A stretch of DNA of 64,000 bases, taken from Aromatoleum diolicum. GTDB taxonomy: Bacteria > Pseudomonadota > Gammaproteobacteria > Burkholderiales > Rhodocyclaceae. Location of the stretch: NCBI RefSeq assembly GCF_012910955.1, contig NZ_WTVQ01000008.1, positions 1-64,000 of the forward strand. Direction: 5' to 3'. The notes under the pieces are model-generated. The model was not told the DNA's origin, made no database searches, and saw only the letters and a program-made list of their open reading frames with translations. Below, one piece after another: positions 23,821-32,206 of the stretch. Every line of letters begins with the position of its first letter. The stretch's first letter is position 1. The position numbers were made by a program, and so were the translations under genes.

Positions 23821-24460
23821 GGAATTTCCTCTCAAGGCGTTTCGCATACAGCGAGAGCGGGTAGCACAGCGCGAAGTAGCCGGCGGCCACCAGGCCGAAC
23901 ACCACGAAGGGCTCGAAGGTGGCGTTGGCGAGCATCGAGCCGGTCTTGGTCAGTTCGGTGAAGCCGATGATCGAGGTTACCGCGGTGCCCTTGACGACCT
24001 GCACCGAGAAGCCGACGGTGGGCGCGATCGCGATGCGCAGGGCCTGCGGCAGGATGACGTGGCGCATCTGCTGCGTGTAGGACAGTGCCAGCGTCGCGGA
24101 GGCTTCCCACTGGCCCTTCGGCACCGCGTCGACGCAGCCGCGCCAGATTTCGGCGAGGTAAGCGCTGGTGAATAGCGTCAGCCCTGCCGCGGCGGCGAGC
24201 CACGGCGAGACGTCGATGCCGGCGAGCGACAGGCCGAAGAACACGATGAAGAGCTGCATCAGCAGCGGCGTTCCCTGGAAGACCTCGATGTAGGCCTTGG
24301 TCGCAGCCTGTAGCGCGCGGTGCTTCGAGATGCGCGCGAACAGGATCGCGAGACCGACGAGGCCGCCGAGCACGAAGGCGATCAGCGACAGCGCCAGCGT
24401 CCATTTGGCCGCGTCGAGCAGGTTGCGGACGATGTCCCAGGTCGTGAACTGGACGAGCAT
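23807..24460 (-). CDS. Polar amino acid ABC transporter permease 2
   Basis: 217 residues from ATG 24460. Five membrane segments and the EAA loop (LAEIWRGCVDAVPKGQWEASATLALSYTQQMRHVILPQALRIAIAP as overall pattern) that docks on the ATPase. HisM/GlnP family for polar amino acids or similar small nitrogen compounds. The start is adjacent to the stop of permease 1 (A shared), so translation is coupled. Confidence 0.92.
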   Translation of the reverse strand: MLVQFTTWDIVRNLLDAAKWTLALSLIAFVLGGLVGLAILFARISKHRALQAATKAYIEVFQGTPLLMQLFIVFFGLSLAGIDVSPWLAAAAGLTLFTSAYLAEIWRGCVDAVPKGQWEASATLALSYTQQMRHVILPQALRIAIAPTVGFSVQVVKGTAVTSIIGFTELTKTGSMLANATFEPFVVFGLVAAGYFALCYPLSLYAKRLERKFHVAR

Positions 24461-25128
24461 CAGCGTGCCCTCCCGACGATGACGTGCCGGCCGAGCTGCA
24501 TCAGCAACTGGCGGATCAGCAGCGCCATCGCGAAATACAGCGCGGTGGTGAGGAAGTAGGTTTCGAAGGCGCGGAAGTTGCGCGACTGGATGAAGTTGGC
24601 GGCGAAAGTCAGCTCCTCGGTGGCGATCTGCGAGCACACCGCCGAGCCGAGCATGACGATGATGACCTGGCTGGTGAGCGCCGGCCATACCTTGGCGAGC
24701 GCGGGGCGCAGCACCACGTGGCGGAAGATCTGCCGCCGCGTCAGCGCGAGCGACTGGGCCGCCTCGATCTGGCCGCGCGGCGTTGCCTCGATGCCGGCGC
24801 GGATGATCTCGGTGGAGTAGGCGCCGAGGTTGATCACCATCGCCAGCACCGCCGCCTGCCATTCGCCCATCCTGACACCGAGCGCGGGCAAGCCGAAGAA
24901 GATGAAGAACAGCTGCACGAGGAAGGGCGTGTTGCGGATCGCTTCCACGTACACGCCGAAGAGGCGATCGAAGGGGCGCAGCTTCCACGCGCGGCAGATT
25001 GCTCCGGCGGTGCCGAGGCCGATGCCGAACACCGCGCCGACCGCGGTGAGCGCCAGCGTGAAGCCGGCGCCCGCGAGCAGCAGGTCCGCGTGGTCGATCA
25101 CCGGCGCGAAATCGAATTGATAGGCCAT
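24460..25128 (-). CDS. Polar amino acid ABC transporter permease 1
   Basis: 222 residues, HisM/GlnP family, with EAA motif STEIIRAGIEATPRGQIEAAQSLALTRRQIFRHVVLRPAL (pattern) and membrane segments at about 15-40, 55-80, 86-105 and 185-205. Forms the heterodimeric channel with permease 2. First permease after the binding protein gene (79 bp gap). Confidence 0.92.
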   Translation of the reverse strand: MAYQFDFAPVIDHADLLLAGAGFTLALTAVGAVFGIGLGTAGAICRAWKLRPFDRLFGVYVEAIRNTPFLVQLFFIFFGLPALGVRMGEWQAAVLAMVINLGAYSTEIIRAGIEATPRGQIEAAQSLALTRRQIFRHVVLRPALAKVWPALTSQVIIVMLGSAVCSQIATEELTFAANFIQSRNFRAFETYFLTTALYFAMALLIRQLLMQLGRHVIVGRAR

Positions 25129-25206
25129 TGCAGGTTCCGTACGGTGGCGGTTCAGGTGCGCAGGACGCGCGTCGGCGGAAACCGCGCGTCCTGCCGGCCG
25201 GGGGGC

Positions 25207-26013
25207 TTACAGGTCTTTCGGCAGCGGCGCGTGGAGCCAGCGCTGGGCGATGTCGTTGAGCGTGCCGTCCTGGCGGGCCTTGGCGATGATCGCGTTGACC
25301 TTCGCCGTCAGCGCGGTCTCGCCCTTGGCGATGCCGACGTAGCACGGCGAGTTCTTGATCAGGAACTTCGCGCCGAGGCGGCGCAGTTTCGTCATCTCAT
25401 TGACCGCCGCAGCGACCACGTTGCCGGTGGCGACGAACTGGACTTGCCCGGTCAGATAGGCGGAGATCGTCGCGTTGTTGTCCTCGAAGCGCTTGATCGT
25501 CGCCGTGGCCGGGGCGATCTTGGTCAGTTCCAGATCCTCCACCGAGCCGCGGGTCACGCCGATGGTCTTGCCGGCGAGCTCCTCGACCTTGGTGAGCTTG
25601 ACGTCCTCGGGGCCGAACACACCATTGAAGAAGGGCGCATAGGCGGCGGAAAAGTCGATCACCTTTTCGCGGTCGGGATTCTTACCGAGGCTGGAGATCA
25701 CGAGGTCGGCCTTGCCGGTGGTGAGGTAGGGGATGCGGTTGGTGCTCGTCACCGGGATCAGTTCGACCTTCACGCCGAGTTCCTTGGCGATCAGCGCGGC
25801 TATGTCGATGTCGTAGCCGCGGGGTTTCAGATCGGTGCCGACGCTGCCGAAGGGCGGAAAGTCCTGCGGCACGGCGACGCGCAGGGTGCCCGCTTTCTGG
25901 ATGTCGGTGAGCACGTCGGCGCGGGCGTTAGAGACGCCGAGCGTGGCGGCGACGGCAAGGCCGGCGGCGAGACCGCACAGGCTGCGGAGGAAGGGGCGGC
26001 GGGGGGAAGTCAT
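25207..26013 (-). CDS. Periplasmic solute-binding protein (family 3) of the ABC transporter
   Basis: Start at 26013 (MTSPRRPFLRSLCGLAAGLAVAATLGVSNARAD), 268 residues; twin-Arg-like PRRPFLR then a signal peptide cleaved after ARA. Mature domain: LRVAVPQDFPPFGSVGTDLKPRGYDIDIAALIAKELG, RIPYLTTGKADLVISSLGKNPDREKVIDFSAAY, the family 3 signature. Cognate ligand unknown; position between two allantoicase loci and under a FadR-type regulator suggests a nitrogen compound. RBS GGAG before start is present. Confidence 0.9.
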   Translation of the reverse strand: MTSPRRPFLRSLCGLAAGLAVAATLGVSNARADVLTDIQKAGTLRVAVPQDFPPFGSVGTDLKPRGYDIDIAALIAKELGVKVELIPVTSTNRIPYLTTGKADLVISSLGKNPDREKVIDFSAAYAPFFNGVFGPEDVKLTKVEELAGKTIGVTRGSVEDLELTKIAPATATIKRFEDNNATISAYLTGQVQFVATGNVVAAAVNEMTKLRRLGAKFLIKNSPCYVGIAKGETALTAKVNAIIAKARQDGTLNDIAQRWLHAPLPKDL

Positions 26014-26038
26014 GGACAATCTCCTTGCGAGGGCGGGT

Positions 26039-26716
26039 TCAAAGAAATGGGGAGGCAATGCCGACGCGGTTCGCGGCGGCGGAAAGGTGTTCGCGCATCG
26101 CGGCTTCGGCGGCCGCGGCGTCGCCGGCGAGAACCGCGTCGATGATGTGGCGGTGCTCGTCGGCGGGTTCCCAGATGCCGGTCGGATCGGAGAACGGCAG
26201 GCGCAGGCTGTGGCTGATCTGGTCGCGGAACTGCGCGGCGACGCCGGCGAGGCCCGCGTTGCCGGAGAGCTCGGCGAGGCACAGGTGGAATTGCAGGTCC
26301 CAGTCCGAGGCCATCACGAGGTCGCAGACTTTCAGCGCGTCTTCCATGCCGCGCTGGATCGATTCGAGACGCTCGCGTCCGGCGGCATCGATGCGTTGCG
26401 CGGCAAGGCCGGTCCAGGCCGGTTCGAGCACGGCGCGGAATTCGAACAGTGCCTGCGGGGTCATCGAGGCGGTGCCGCGCGGCGGGTGGGCGGGGTCCGG
26501 CCGCTTGCCGGCGGTCACGAACACGCCCTTGCTCGGTTGGGAGCGGACGAGTCCGAGCGCTTCGAGCGTGGAAATCGCTTCGCGCAGCGAGGCGCGGCTG
26601 ATCGAGAGCTGCTCCGCGAGTTCGCGCTGCGACGGCAGGGCGGATCCGGCGGGGAATTCACCGTCGATGATGCGGCGCTGGAGCGCCTGGGCGGCGACGT
26701 TGGCGATGCTCGGCAT
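26039..26716 (-). CDS. FadR-subfamily GntR regulator of the ABC transporter operon
   Basis: 225 residues. Winged helix at about 5-70 (LPSQRELAEQLSISRASLREAISTLEALGLV). FCD domain at about 90-215 with DWDLQFHLCLAEL, DEHRHIIDAVLAGDAAAAEAAMREHL giving the D/H-H-H metal ligands. Lies 25 bp upstream of the binding protein gene on the same strand, so the regulator is probably in the operon and controls its own promoter through the palindrome at 26744. Confidence 0.9.
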   Translation of the reverse strand: MPSIANVAAQALQRRIIDGEFPAGSALPSQRELAEQLSISRASLREAISTLEALGLVRSQPSKGVFVTAGKRPDPAHPPRGTASMTPQALFEFRAVLEPAWTGLAAQRIDAAGRERLESIQRGMEDALKVCDLVMASDWDLQFHLCLAELSGNAGLAGVAAQFRDQISHSLRLPFSDPTGIWEPADEHRHIIDAVLAGDAAAAEAAMREHLSAAANRVGIASPFL

Positions 26717-26743
26717 GTAAGTTCCTGGGTGCTGTGATCTGAC

Positions 26744-26758
26744 TGGTCAGACCGGTCA
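26744..26758. promoter_or_regulatory. FadR-type operator upstream of the GntR-ABC operon
   Basis: TGGTCAGACCGGTCA contains a perfect GGTC-A-GACC palindrome, the core of the FadR/PdhR-subfamily consensus TGGTnnnACCA. It lies 28 bp before the regulator start and a second partial TGGTCAG-like copy overlaps on the left (CTGACTGGTCAG). Autoregulation is inferred. Confidence 0.55.
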
Positions 26759-27155
26759 GGCCAGGAATTGCAGAAAACATGCCAGGTAAGATGAGATTGG
26801 CCGAAAGGCTCTGCTGGCGGGACTTTCGGCCGATTTTCGGCGAGCAGAGCGCGACGGGGTCGCGCATTATCACAGTGCGTTTACGACGAGGCGCGAACCA
26901 TGGTGGGGCATGGTGGCGACGCGGTGGGCGGTTCAGTACGTGGTGCTAATCCGCCGGCGCCGCAGGGGGTATTCGCTCTGCGGCTGCTGCTTCGCAGCGC
27001 GGCGGAGGTGACGCAAATGCGCGCGGTGCAGCGCGCTTCCGCGCTGGCCGCTCAGACAGTCCTCGCCGCGCCGCCAACACCCCGCGCGGCGCCGGCTACG
27101 TTCCGGCTAGGGCCGTAGGGCGGATTAGCCGAAGGCATAATCCGCCACGTTCTTG
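26759..27155. other. Intergenic region without a convincing gene
   Basis: About 400 bp between the FadR-type regulator (leftward, start 26716) and copy 2 of allA (leftward, stop 27156). A short open frame at 26900-27118 has low-complexity Ala/Arg composition and is not believable. The region contains TAATCCGCC at 26947-26955 and the hairpin repeat at 27119-27146. Confidence 0.6.
27119..27146. repeat. REP-like hairpin, GGCGGATTA/TAATCCGCC
   Basis: GGCGGATTA (27119-27127) and TAATCCGCC (27138-27146) are perfect 9-bp arms, preceded by CCGTAGG. The sequence matches a widespread proteobacterial intergenic palindrome of the type 'GTAGGGCGGATTA...TAATCCGCC'. A further TAATCCGCC is at 26947. Located just after the allA2 stop, so it may also stop transcription or protect the mRNA end. 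Confidence 0.6.
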
Positions 27156-27659
27156 CTAGAACTCGATCACGCCCGCTTCGTCGAGCCGGATTTCATCGCA
27201 GTTTGGCCCTTCGCCCGCCCGATCGATCACGAGGAAGTCGGAGACGCCGTCGAGCGCGAGCAGCGGGTGGTGCCAGACACCGCGCGCGTAGTTGACGCCC
27301 TGGTCGCCGCGCGCGAGGAATACACGCAGATCCTCGACGCCCGGCGTATTGGCCGCGGGGGCGACGACGACGAGATAGGGGCTGCCCGACAGCGGCACAA
27401 AGGCCTGGCTGCCGAGCGGGTGGCGCTCCACCATCTCGACCGTGAAGGGCAGCGCGCGCGGCTGGCCGCGGAAGATCGACACGATGCTGCGGCCGTCAGA
27501 GCCCGGCTCGATCTTCGCGAGATCGTGATAGCGCTCGGTGTTGCCGCCGTTGATCGTGAAGTGGTGCGCCGCGTCGCTCGCCTCGATGACGTCGCCAAAG
27601 GAGGCGAAGGCCTCGCGTGTCAGCGGTTCGACTTGCAGCCGGATCATGGTTTCGGTCAT
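27156..27659 (-). CDS. allA: Ureidoglycolate lyase (copy 2)
   Basis: 167 residues from ATG 27659 ([18 protein letters not shown]), with GAGAGTGAAGAA upstream and a 4-bp overlap with the allantoicase stop. The same AllA signatures as copy 1: [55 protein letters not shown]-terminus is 12 residues shorter and many positions differ (about 75-78% identical by eye). Both copies keep the active-site region, so both should work. Confidence 0.93.
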   Translation of the reverse strand: MTETMIRLQVEPLTREAFASFGDVIEASDAAHHFTINGGNTERYHDLAKIEPGSDGRSIVSIFRGQPRALPFTVEMVERHPLGSQAFVPLSGSPYLVVVAPAANTPGVEDLRVFLARGDQGVNYARGVWHHPLLALDGVSDFLVIDRAGEGPNCDEIRLDEAGVIEF

Positions 27660-28693
27660 TTCTTCACTCTCCCCCACAGGCGCAGGCGCGAGACGCCACC
27701 GTCCGGGATGATGTTGAGGCGTACGTGGGTGACGGGGCCGAGTTGCGCGATCTGCTCGGAGAAGCTGTGGATCGCATCCATCGACAGCTTCTGCTCGGGC
27801 AGCAGCACCGGCCAGAACATGCTCTGGGTGATCACGGACTGGTCGGTGCCGCCGGAGACTGCGGCAGCCTGGATCGAGCAGCGGTCGGGGTAGTTGCCCT
27901 TGAAGTGGGCGGTATCGACTTCGATCTTCTCGATCGTGCCGGCCGCTCCCAGCTGCAGGATGCACCAGTCGGAACCGGGTTCGCGGCGGCGGCGGGTTTC
28001 CCAGCCGTCGCCCATGTTGATGCCGCGCCCGGGCAGGATCAGGTTCGAGGCGGTACCGAAATGCGCGTCGTTCCACGCCACCGGGCGACCGCCGTTTTCG
28101 AGCGCGACGAGATCGACGAGCGCGTCGCCGGCGCCTTCGAACACGCCGACCGGCTGGCCATAGACGCGCAGCCGCGCGATGCCGCCGTCAGGGTAGATGT
28201 TCACGCGCAGGTGGGTCCAGGCGGCGTCCGAATTCGCGCGCAGCAGGTGGTGGCTGTTCCCGGATAGGGATGTCGAAGGCAGGATCTCGGTCCACTTCGC
28301 GTCTTTCAGCGCCGCCGTGTCGTCGCTGTCCGCGATGGTCGCCTCGATCGACACGGCCGGCGCGTAGTTGCCGGTGAAGTGGCTGGTGTCGACGTCGAAG
28401 CCGCGGATCGTGCCCTTGCGGCCGAGTTTGACGAAGCACCAGTCGTGGCCGGTGGTGCGCTTGCGGCGGGTTTCCCAGCCGTCCATCCACTTGCCGTTGT
28501 CGTCGTACTTGCCGGGGACGAACTGGGCGGGCTCGGGGTTCAGCATGCGCGAGACTTCGGCGAAAAAGTCGTCGGAGGCGAAGAGCGCCTTGGCGCCGAT
28601 GCGCGGGTTGGCCAGATCGACCGAGCGCAGCGCCCAGTCGGGCAGGGTGGCCGGTTCGGCGATGCGGATGCCGCCGGTGTTGTGACTACTCAT
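27656..28693 (-). CDS. alc: Allantoicase (copy 2)
   Basis: 345 residues; only about a dozen differences from copy 1 (for example RKRTTG for [14 protein letters not shown] for [17 protein letters not shown] for HAFAEQIAR). Both jelly-roll repeats and both G-W-E-T-R-R-R signatures are intact. Coupled to allA2. Here the upstream partner is an NCS1 permease instead of DctA, 78 bp before the start. Confidence 0.95.
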   Translation of the reverse strand: MSSHNTGGIRIAEPATLPDWALRSVDLANPRIGAKALFASDDFFAEVSRMLNPEPAQFVPGKYDDNGKWMDGWETRRKRTTGHDWCFVKLGRKGTIRGFDVDTSHFTGNYAPAVSIEATIADSDDTAALKDAKWTEILPSTSLSGNSHHLLRANSDAAWTHLRVNIYPDGGIARLRVYGQPVGVFEGAGDALVDLVALENGGRPVAWNDAHFGTASNLILPGRGINMGDGWETRRRREPGSDWCILQLGAAGTIEKIEVDTAHFKGNYPDRCSIQAAAVSGGTDQSVITQSMFWPVLLPEQKLSMDAIHSFSEQIAQLGPVTHVRLNIIPDGGVSRLRLWGRVKK

Positions 28694-28771
28694 GGTTAGT
28701 CTCTCTGTGGGGGGTGGAGGTGATCGGGATGGGATGCGCGGGCGATCGTCCGACCGCCCGCGGGGTCAGGC

Positions 28772-30238
28772 TCAGGACGCCGATTCGTTGGCGAGTGCCG
28801 GGGCCGGTTCCATCGCTTCGTCGATGACGGTCTGGCCCTTCATTGCGACGTAGTAGAACAGGGCGCCGAGCGCGCAGCCGATGAACCAGTTGAAGTCCGC
28901 GAGCACCTTGGTGCCCGACAGGGTGATCGCGACGCCGACCAGCACCGCCGGGGCGAGCGCCCACATTGCACGCTTGTTCACGCCGTTGTCGTACCAGTAG
29001 GTGCCGCCCGGCTTGTCGCTGTACAGATCATCGACGACGATCTTGCGATTGCGCACGAGGTAGAAGTCCACCAGCAGGATGCCGAACAGCGGGCCGATGA
29101 AGGCGGCGAGCATGTCGAGCGTGTAGTGGATCACTTCGGGTGAGTTGAACAGATTCCACGGCATGATGAAGATCGAGCCGACCGCGGCGATGAAGCCGCC
29201 GGTGCGGAAGCTGATGTGCTTCGGGGCGACATTGGAAAAGTCAAACGCCGGCGACACGAAATTGGCGACGATATTGATGCCGATCGTGGCCGTTACGAAA
29301 GTGAAGGCGCCCAGCACGGCGGCCATCGTGTTGTCGATCTTGCTGACCGTTTCGATCGGGTCGGTGATCATGTGGCCGAACACCGGGATCGTGCCCGAGG
29401 TGATGACGACGGTGACGACCGAGAAGGCGAGGAAGTTCACCGGCAGGCCCCAGAAGTTGCCGCGCTTCACTTCGTCGAAAGTCTTGCCGTAGCGCGAAAA
29501 GTCGCCGAAGTTCAGCATCGGGCCGGAGAAGTAGGACACCACCAGCGCGATCGCGGTCAGCATCGGGCCGACGACACTCCAGCCTTCGTACTTCACTTCA
29601 CCCAGGTTCAGGCTGATGTTGTCGATGCCGGCTTTCCAGACGATCCAGCCCGCGAGCAGGAACATCACCACGTACACCGCCGGACCGGCCCAGTCGATGA
29701 AGCGCTTGATCGCTTCCATGCCGTGCCAGAACACGATCGCCTGCAACACCCACATGATCATGAAGCCCAGCCAGCCCAGATACGACAGGCCGGCGAAGCT
29801 GTCATGCGCCAGGCTTTCGAGGCCGGGGAAGAAGCGCAGCATGACGATGGTGAGTGCGGACGAGGCAAGGAAGGTCTGGATGCCGTACCACGCCACCGCG
29901 ATCAGGCCGCGGATGATTGCCGGGACGTTCGCCCCCCATACGCCGAAGGCCATGCGACAGGCCACCGGGTAGGGGATGCCGGCCTGCTGGCTCGGCCGTG
30001 CGACCCAGTTGCACAGGACGTTGACGAGGCAGATGCCGATGATCAGCGACACCAGTACCTGCCAGCTGGTGAGGCCGAGTGCGAACAAACTGCCGGCGAA
30101 AACGTATCCACCAACGCTATGAACATCCGACATCCAGAACGCGAAGATGTTGTACCAGTTCCAGTTCTTGTCCTTCAATGGACCGAGGTCTTCGTTGTAC
30201 AGGCGGTCGCTGTAGCCCGCCGGCAAGTGCTCTGACAT
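28772..30238 (-). CDS. NCS1-family permease, probable allantoin or related ureide/hydantoin importer
   Basis: Start at 30238 (MSEHLPAGYSDRLYNEDLGPLKDKNWNWYNIFAFWMSDVHSVGGY), after AGGAGACAAACC; 488 residues with about 12 helices. The NCS1 N-terminal 'NxDLxP...RxWxxxxxxxxWxSD' pattern and IPYPVACRMAFGVWGANVPAIIRG are clear, of the PucI/Mhp1/uracil-allantoin group. Operon position (NCS1-alc-allA) makes allantoin the best substrate guess; uracil or hydantoins are alternatives. Divergent from the GntR gene at 30579. Confidence 0.88.
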   Translation of the reverse strand: MSEHLPAGYSDRLYNEDLGPLKDKNWNWYNIFAFWMSDVHSVGGYVFAGSLFALGLTSWQVLVSLIIGICLVNVLCNWVARPSQQAGIPYPVACRMAFGVWGANVPAIIRGLIAVAWYGIQTFLASSALTIVMLRFFPGLESLAHDSFAGLSYLGWLGFMIMWVLQAIVFWHGMEAIKRFIDWAGPAVYVVMFLLAGWIVWKAGIDNISLNLGEVKYEGWSVVGPMLTAIALVVSYFSGPMLNFGDFSRYGKTFDEVKRGNFWGLPVNFLAFSVVTVVITSGTIPVFGHMITDPIETVSKIDNTMAAVLGAFTFVTATIGINIVANFVSPAFDFSNVAPKHISFRTGGFIAAVGSIFIMPWNLFNSPEVIHYTLDMLAAFIGPLFGILLVDFYLVRNRKIVVDDLYSDKPGGTYWYDNGVNKRAMWALAPAVLVGVAITLSGTKVLADFNWFIGCALGALFYYVAMKGQTVIDEAMEPAPALANESAS

Positions 30239-30346
30239 GGTTTGTCTCCTCATCGTCGCGGTGTGCTGCGACTGCTTGCTGTGTGGTTTGTGCGGTCCTA
30301 CAGGGTCGAGTGCGGGGCGTATAATTTCTCTTATGCACTCATAAAC

Positions 30347-30516
30347 TGTATCCGTAGTGATATAAAAGTGTATCCAATCGATGAAGTCAAGAGGTTTTTT
30401 AATCTCGTTCAAAGATCCGCGCCAATACGGGCGTTCCATGGGTGTAACAGAATGGGGCTCGTGAGAAGGAGATGAATTGTCTTTGTGGATACAAAAAAAT
30501 ATTGAATTGTGTACAA
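30347..30516. promoter_or_regulatory. Repeated GntR-type half sites in the ncs1/gntR divergent region
   Basis: The AT-rich 340-bp region between two divergent genes contains TGTATCC at 30347-30353 and again at 30369-30375 (22 bp apart), TTGTGGATACAA at 30483-30494 and TTGTGTACAA at 30507-30516 (24 bp apart by start). GGATACA in the third is the complement of the first two. Paired sites on each side suggest one regulator controlling both promoters. The rest of the region holds no gene. Confidence 0.5.
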
Positions 30517-30578
30517 ATGGATTCTAGACTGGTTCTAACGACGGGCAGGCTGCGTCCAGCCCGGACATGGAGACAATG

Positions 30579-31331
30579 ATGGGAAAACGTGCATCAGCCG
30601 AACTCGGAACCGGACGCGCGGACGATGGACTCGGCGGCAATGGTCGCGACGAGGTGATCTATCGCAATCTGTTCGTCGCGATCGTCGAGAACCATCTCGC
30701 GCCCGGCACCAAGCTTCCCGAGGACACGCTCGCCGAAACCTACGGTGTCAGTCGCACCAGCATCCGCAAGGTGCTGCAGCGGCTCGCGCACGAGCGCCTG
30801 GTCGACGTGCGCCTGAACCGCGGCGCCTCCGTCGCGCAACCTTCGGTCGGCGAGGCGCGCGACATCTTTTCCGCGCGCCGCATCATCGAGTGCGGCGCGA
30901 TTGCGCAGGTCGTCGCGAAGGCGACGCCGGCTGCCCTCGAGGAACTGCGCGAGCTGGTGCGCCGTGAACATGCCGCGCAGGATCGCGGTGACTGGCGCGA
31001 GTCGATCTACCTGTCGGGCGCGTTCCACGTCGCCCTGATCCGCATCTCCGGCAACGAGACCCTGACCGACTTCCTGACCCAGCTGGTGTCGCGCTCGTCG
31101 CTCGTGATCGCGACCTACGGCTCGCCGCAGACCGCCAGCTGCCGTCATTCCGAGCATGACGACGTGATCGAGATCATCGCCGCGGGCGACGTCGAAGGCA
31201 CGACGCGCTGGATGGACCGTCACCTGCGCGACGTCGAACGCACCGTCGTGCTGGTCGAGGAAGAACCCGTCGCGGCGGACCTGAAGAAGATTCTCGAGGA
31301 GGTCGCCCAGCGCCGCCCCAAGCTGCGCTAG
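30579..31331 (+). CDS. GntR-family (FCD) regulator of the allantoin genes
   Basis: Start at 30579 (MGKRASAELG, 250 residues) is placed 5 bp after GGAGA; ATGs at 30567 and 30576 are alternatives. Winged helix at about 24-90 (GTKLPEDTLAETYGVSRTSIRKVLQRLAHERLVDVRLNRGASV as pattern). FCD domain with FSARRIIECGAIAQV, YLSGAFHVALIRISGNETL and HSEHDDVIEIIAAGD. The N-terminal 20 residues are Gly/Asp-rich and unstructured. It heads the racemase-NCS1-allantoinase run and is divergent from NCS1-alc-allA. Confidence 0.88.
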   Translation: MGKRASAELGTGRADDGLGGNGRDEVIYRNLFVAIVENHLAPGTKLPEDTLAETYGVSRTSIRKVLQRLAHERLVDVRLNRGASVAQPSVGEARDIFSARRIIECGAIAQVVAKATPAALEELRELVRREHAAQDRGDWRESIYLSGAFHVALIRISGNETLTDFLTQLVSRSSLVIATYGSPQTASCRHSEHDDVIEIIAAGDVEGTTRWMDRHLRDVERTVVLVEEEPVAADLKKILEEVAQRRPKLR

Positions 31332-31366
31332 GAAGCGACCCCTCTGTATACACATAGGAGACAGCA

Positions 31367-32098
31367 ATGCTGATACGTGTCATCAACCCCAACACCACCC
31401 GCAGCATGACCGAGAAGATCGGCGCCTCGGCGCAGCGCGTCGCCGCCCCCGGCACGCGCATCGTCGCGACCAATCCGGACAGCGGGCCGGTGTCGATCGA
31501 AAGCCATTTCGACGAGGCCATCAGCGCCGTCGGTGTCGCCGACGAGGTGCGCAAGGGCGAAAAGGAGGGCACCGACGCCTACGTGATCGCGTGCTTCGGC
31601 GATCCAGGGCTGCTCGCTGCGCGCGAACTCACGCGCGCGCCGGTGATCGGCATCGCCGAGGCCGCCTTCCATCTTGCGACGATGATCAGCACGCGCTTCT
31701 CCATCGTCACCACGCTCTCGCGCACCGGCATCATCGCCGAGCACCTGCTGCAGTCCTACGGCTTCGCGCACCACTGCCGCCGCGTCCGCGCGGCCGAGAT
31801 CCCGGTGCTCGATCTCGAAGACGACGGCGCATGCGCACTCGACCGCATCGTCGAGGAATGTCGCCGCGCCAAGGCCGAGGACAACATCGGCGCGATCGTG
31901 CTCGGCTGCGGCGGCATGGCGGATCTGGCCGACGAGATCCGCGACGCGGTCGGCCTGCCGATCGTCGAAGGCGTTACCGCGGCGGTGAAGCTCGCCGAAA
32001 CGCTCGCCAGTCTCAAGCTTGGTACGAGCAAGCACGGCGACCTGGCGTTTCCTCCCGGCAAGCGCTTCACCGGGCGGTTCGAGCATCTGAGTTCCTGA
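31367..32098 (+). CDS. Hydantoin/allantoin racemase (Asp/Glu racemase superfamily)
   Basis: 243 residues, RBS AGGAGAC. Family start MLIRVINPNTTRSMTE and two catalytic cysteines: Cys76 (YVIACFGDPG) and Cys181 (VLGCGGMAD). Hydantoin racemases and the HpxA-type allantoin racemase share this fold and act by two-base proton transfer. Since the next genes are a ureide permease and an allantoinase, racemisation of allantoin is the likely reaction: it lets a stereospecific allantoinase use both isomers. Third gene after the GntR regulator, 35 bp gap. Confidence 0.92.
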   Translation: MLIRVINPNTTRSMTEKIGASAQRVAAPGTRIVATNPDSGPVSIESHFDEAISAVGVADEVRKGEKEGTDAYVIACFGDPGLLAARELTRAPVIGIAEAAFHLATMISTRFSIVTTLSRTGIIAEHLLQSYGFAHHCRRVRAAEIPVLDLEDDGACALDRIVEECRRAKAEDNIGAIVLGCGGMADLADEIRDAVGLPIVEGVTAAVKLAETLASLKLGTSKHGDLAFPPGKRFTGRFEHLSS

Positions 32099-32206
32099 GC
32101 CCTCGCCGAGACTCCCCCAAGATGAGTCCGGCCGGCCAGTAAAGCCTCGGCGCATCAGGGCCGCAAGGACACGGCCCGCGCGCATCCACAACGACGGAGA
32201 CAGACA

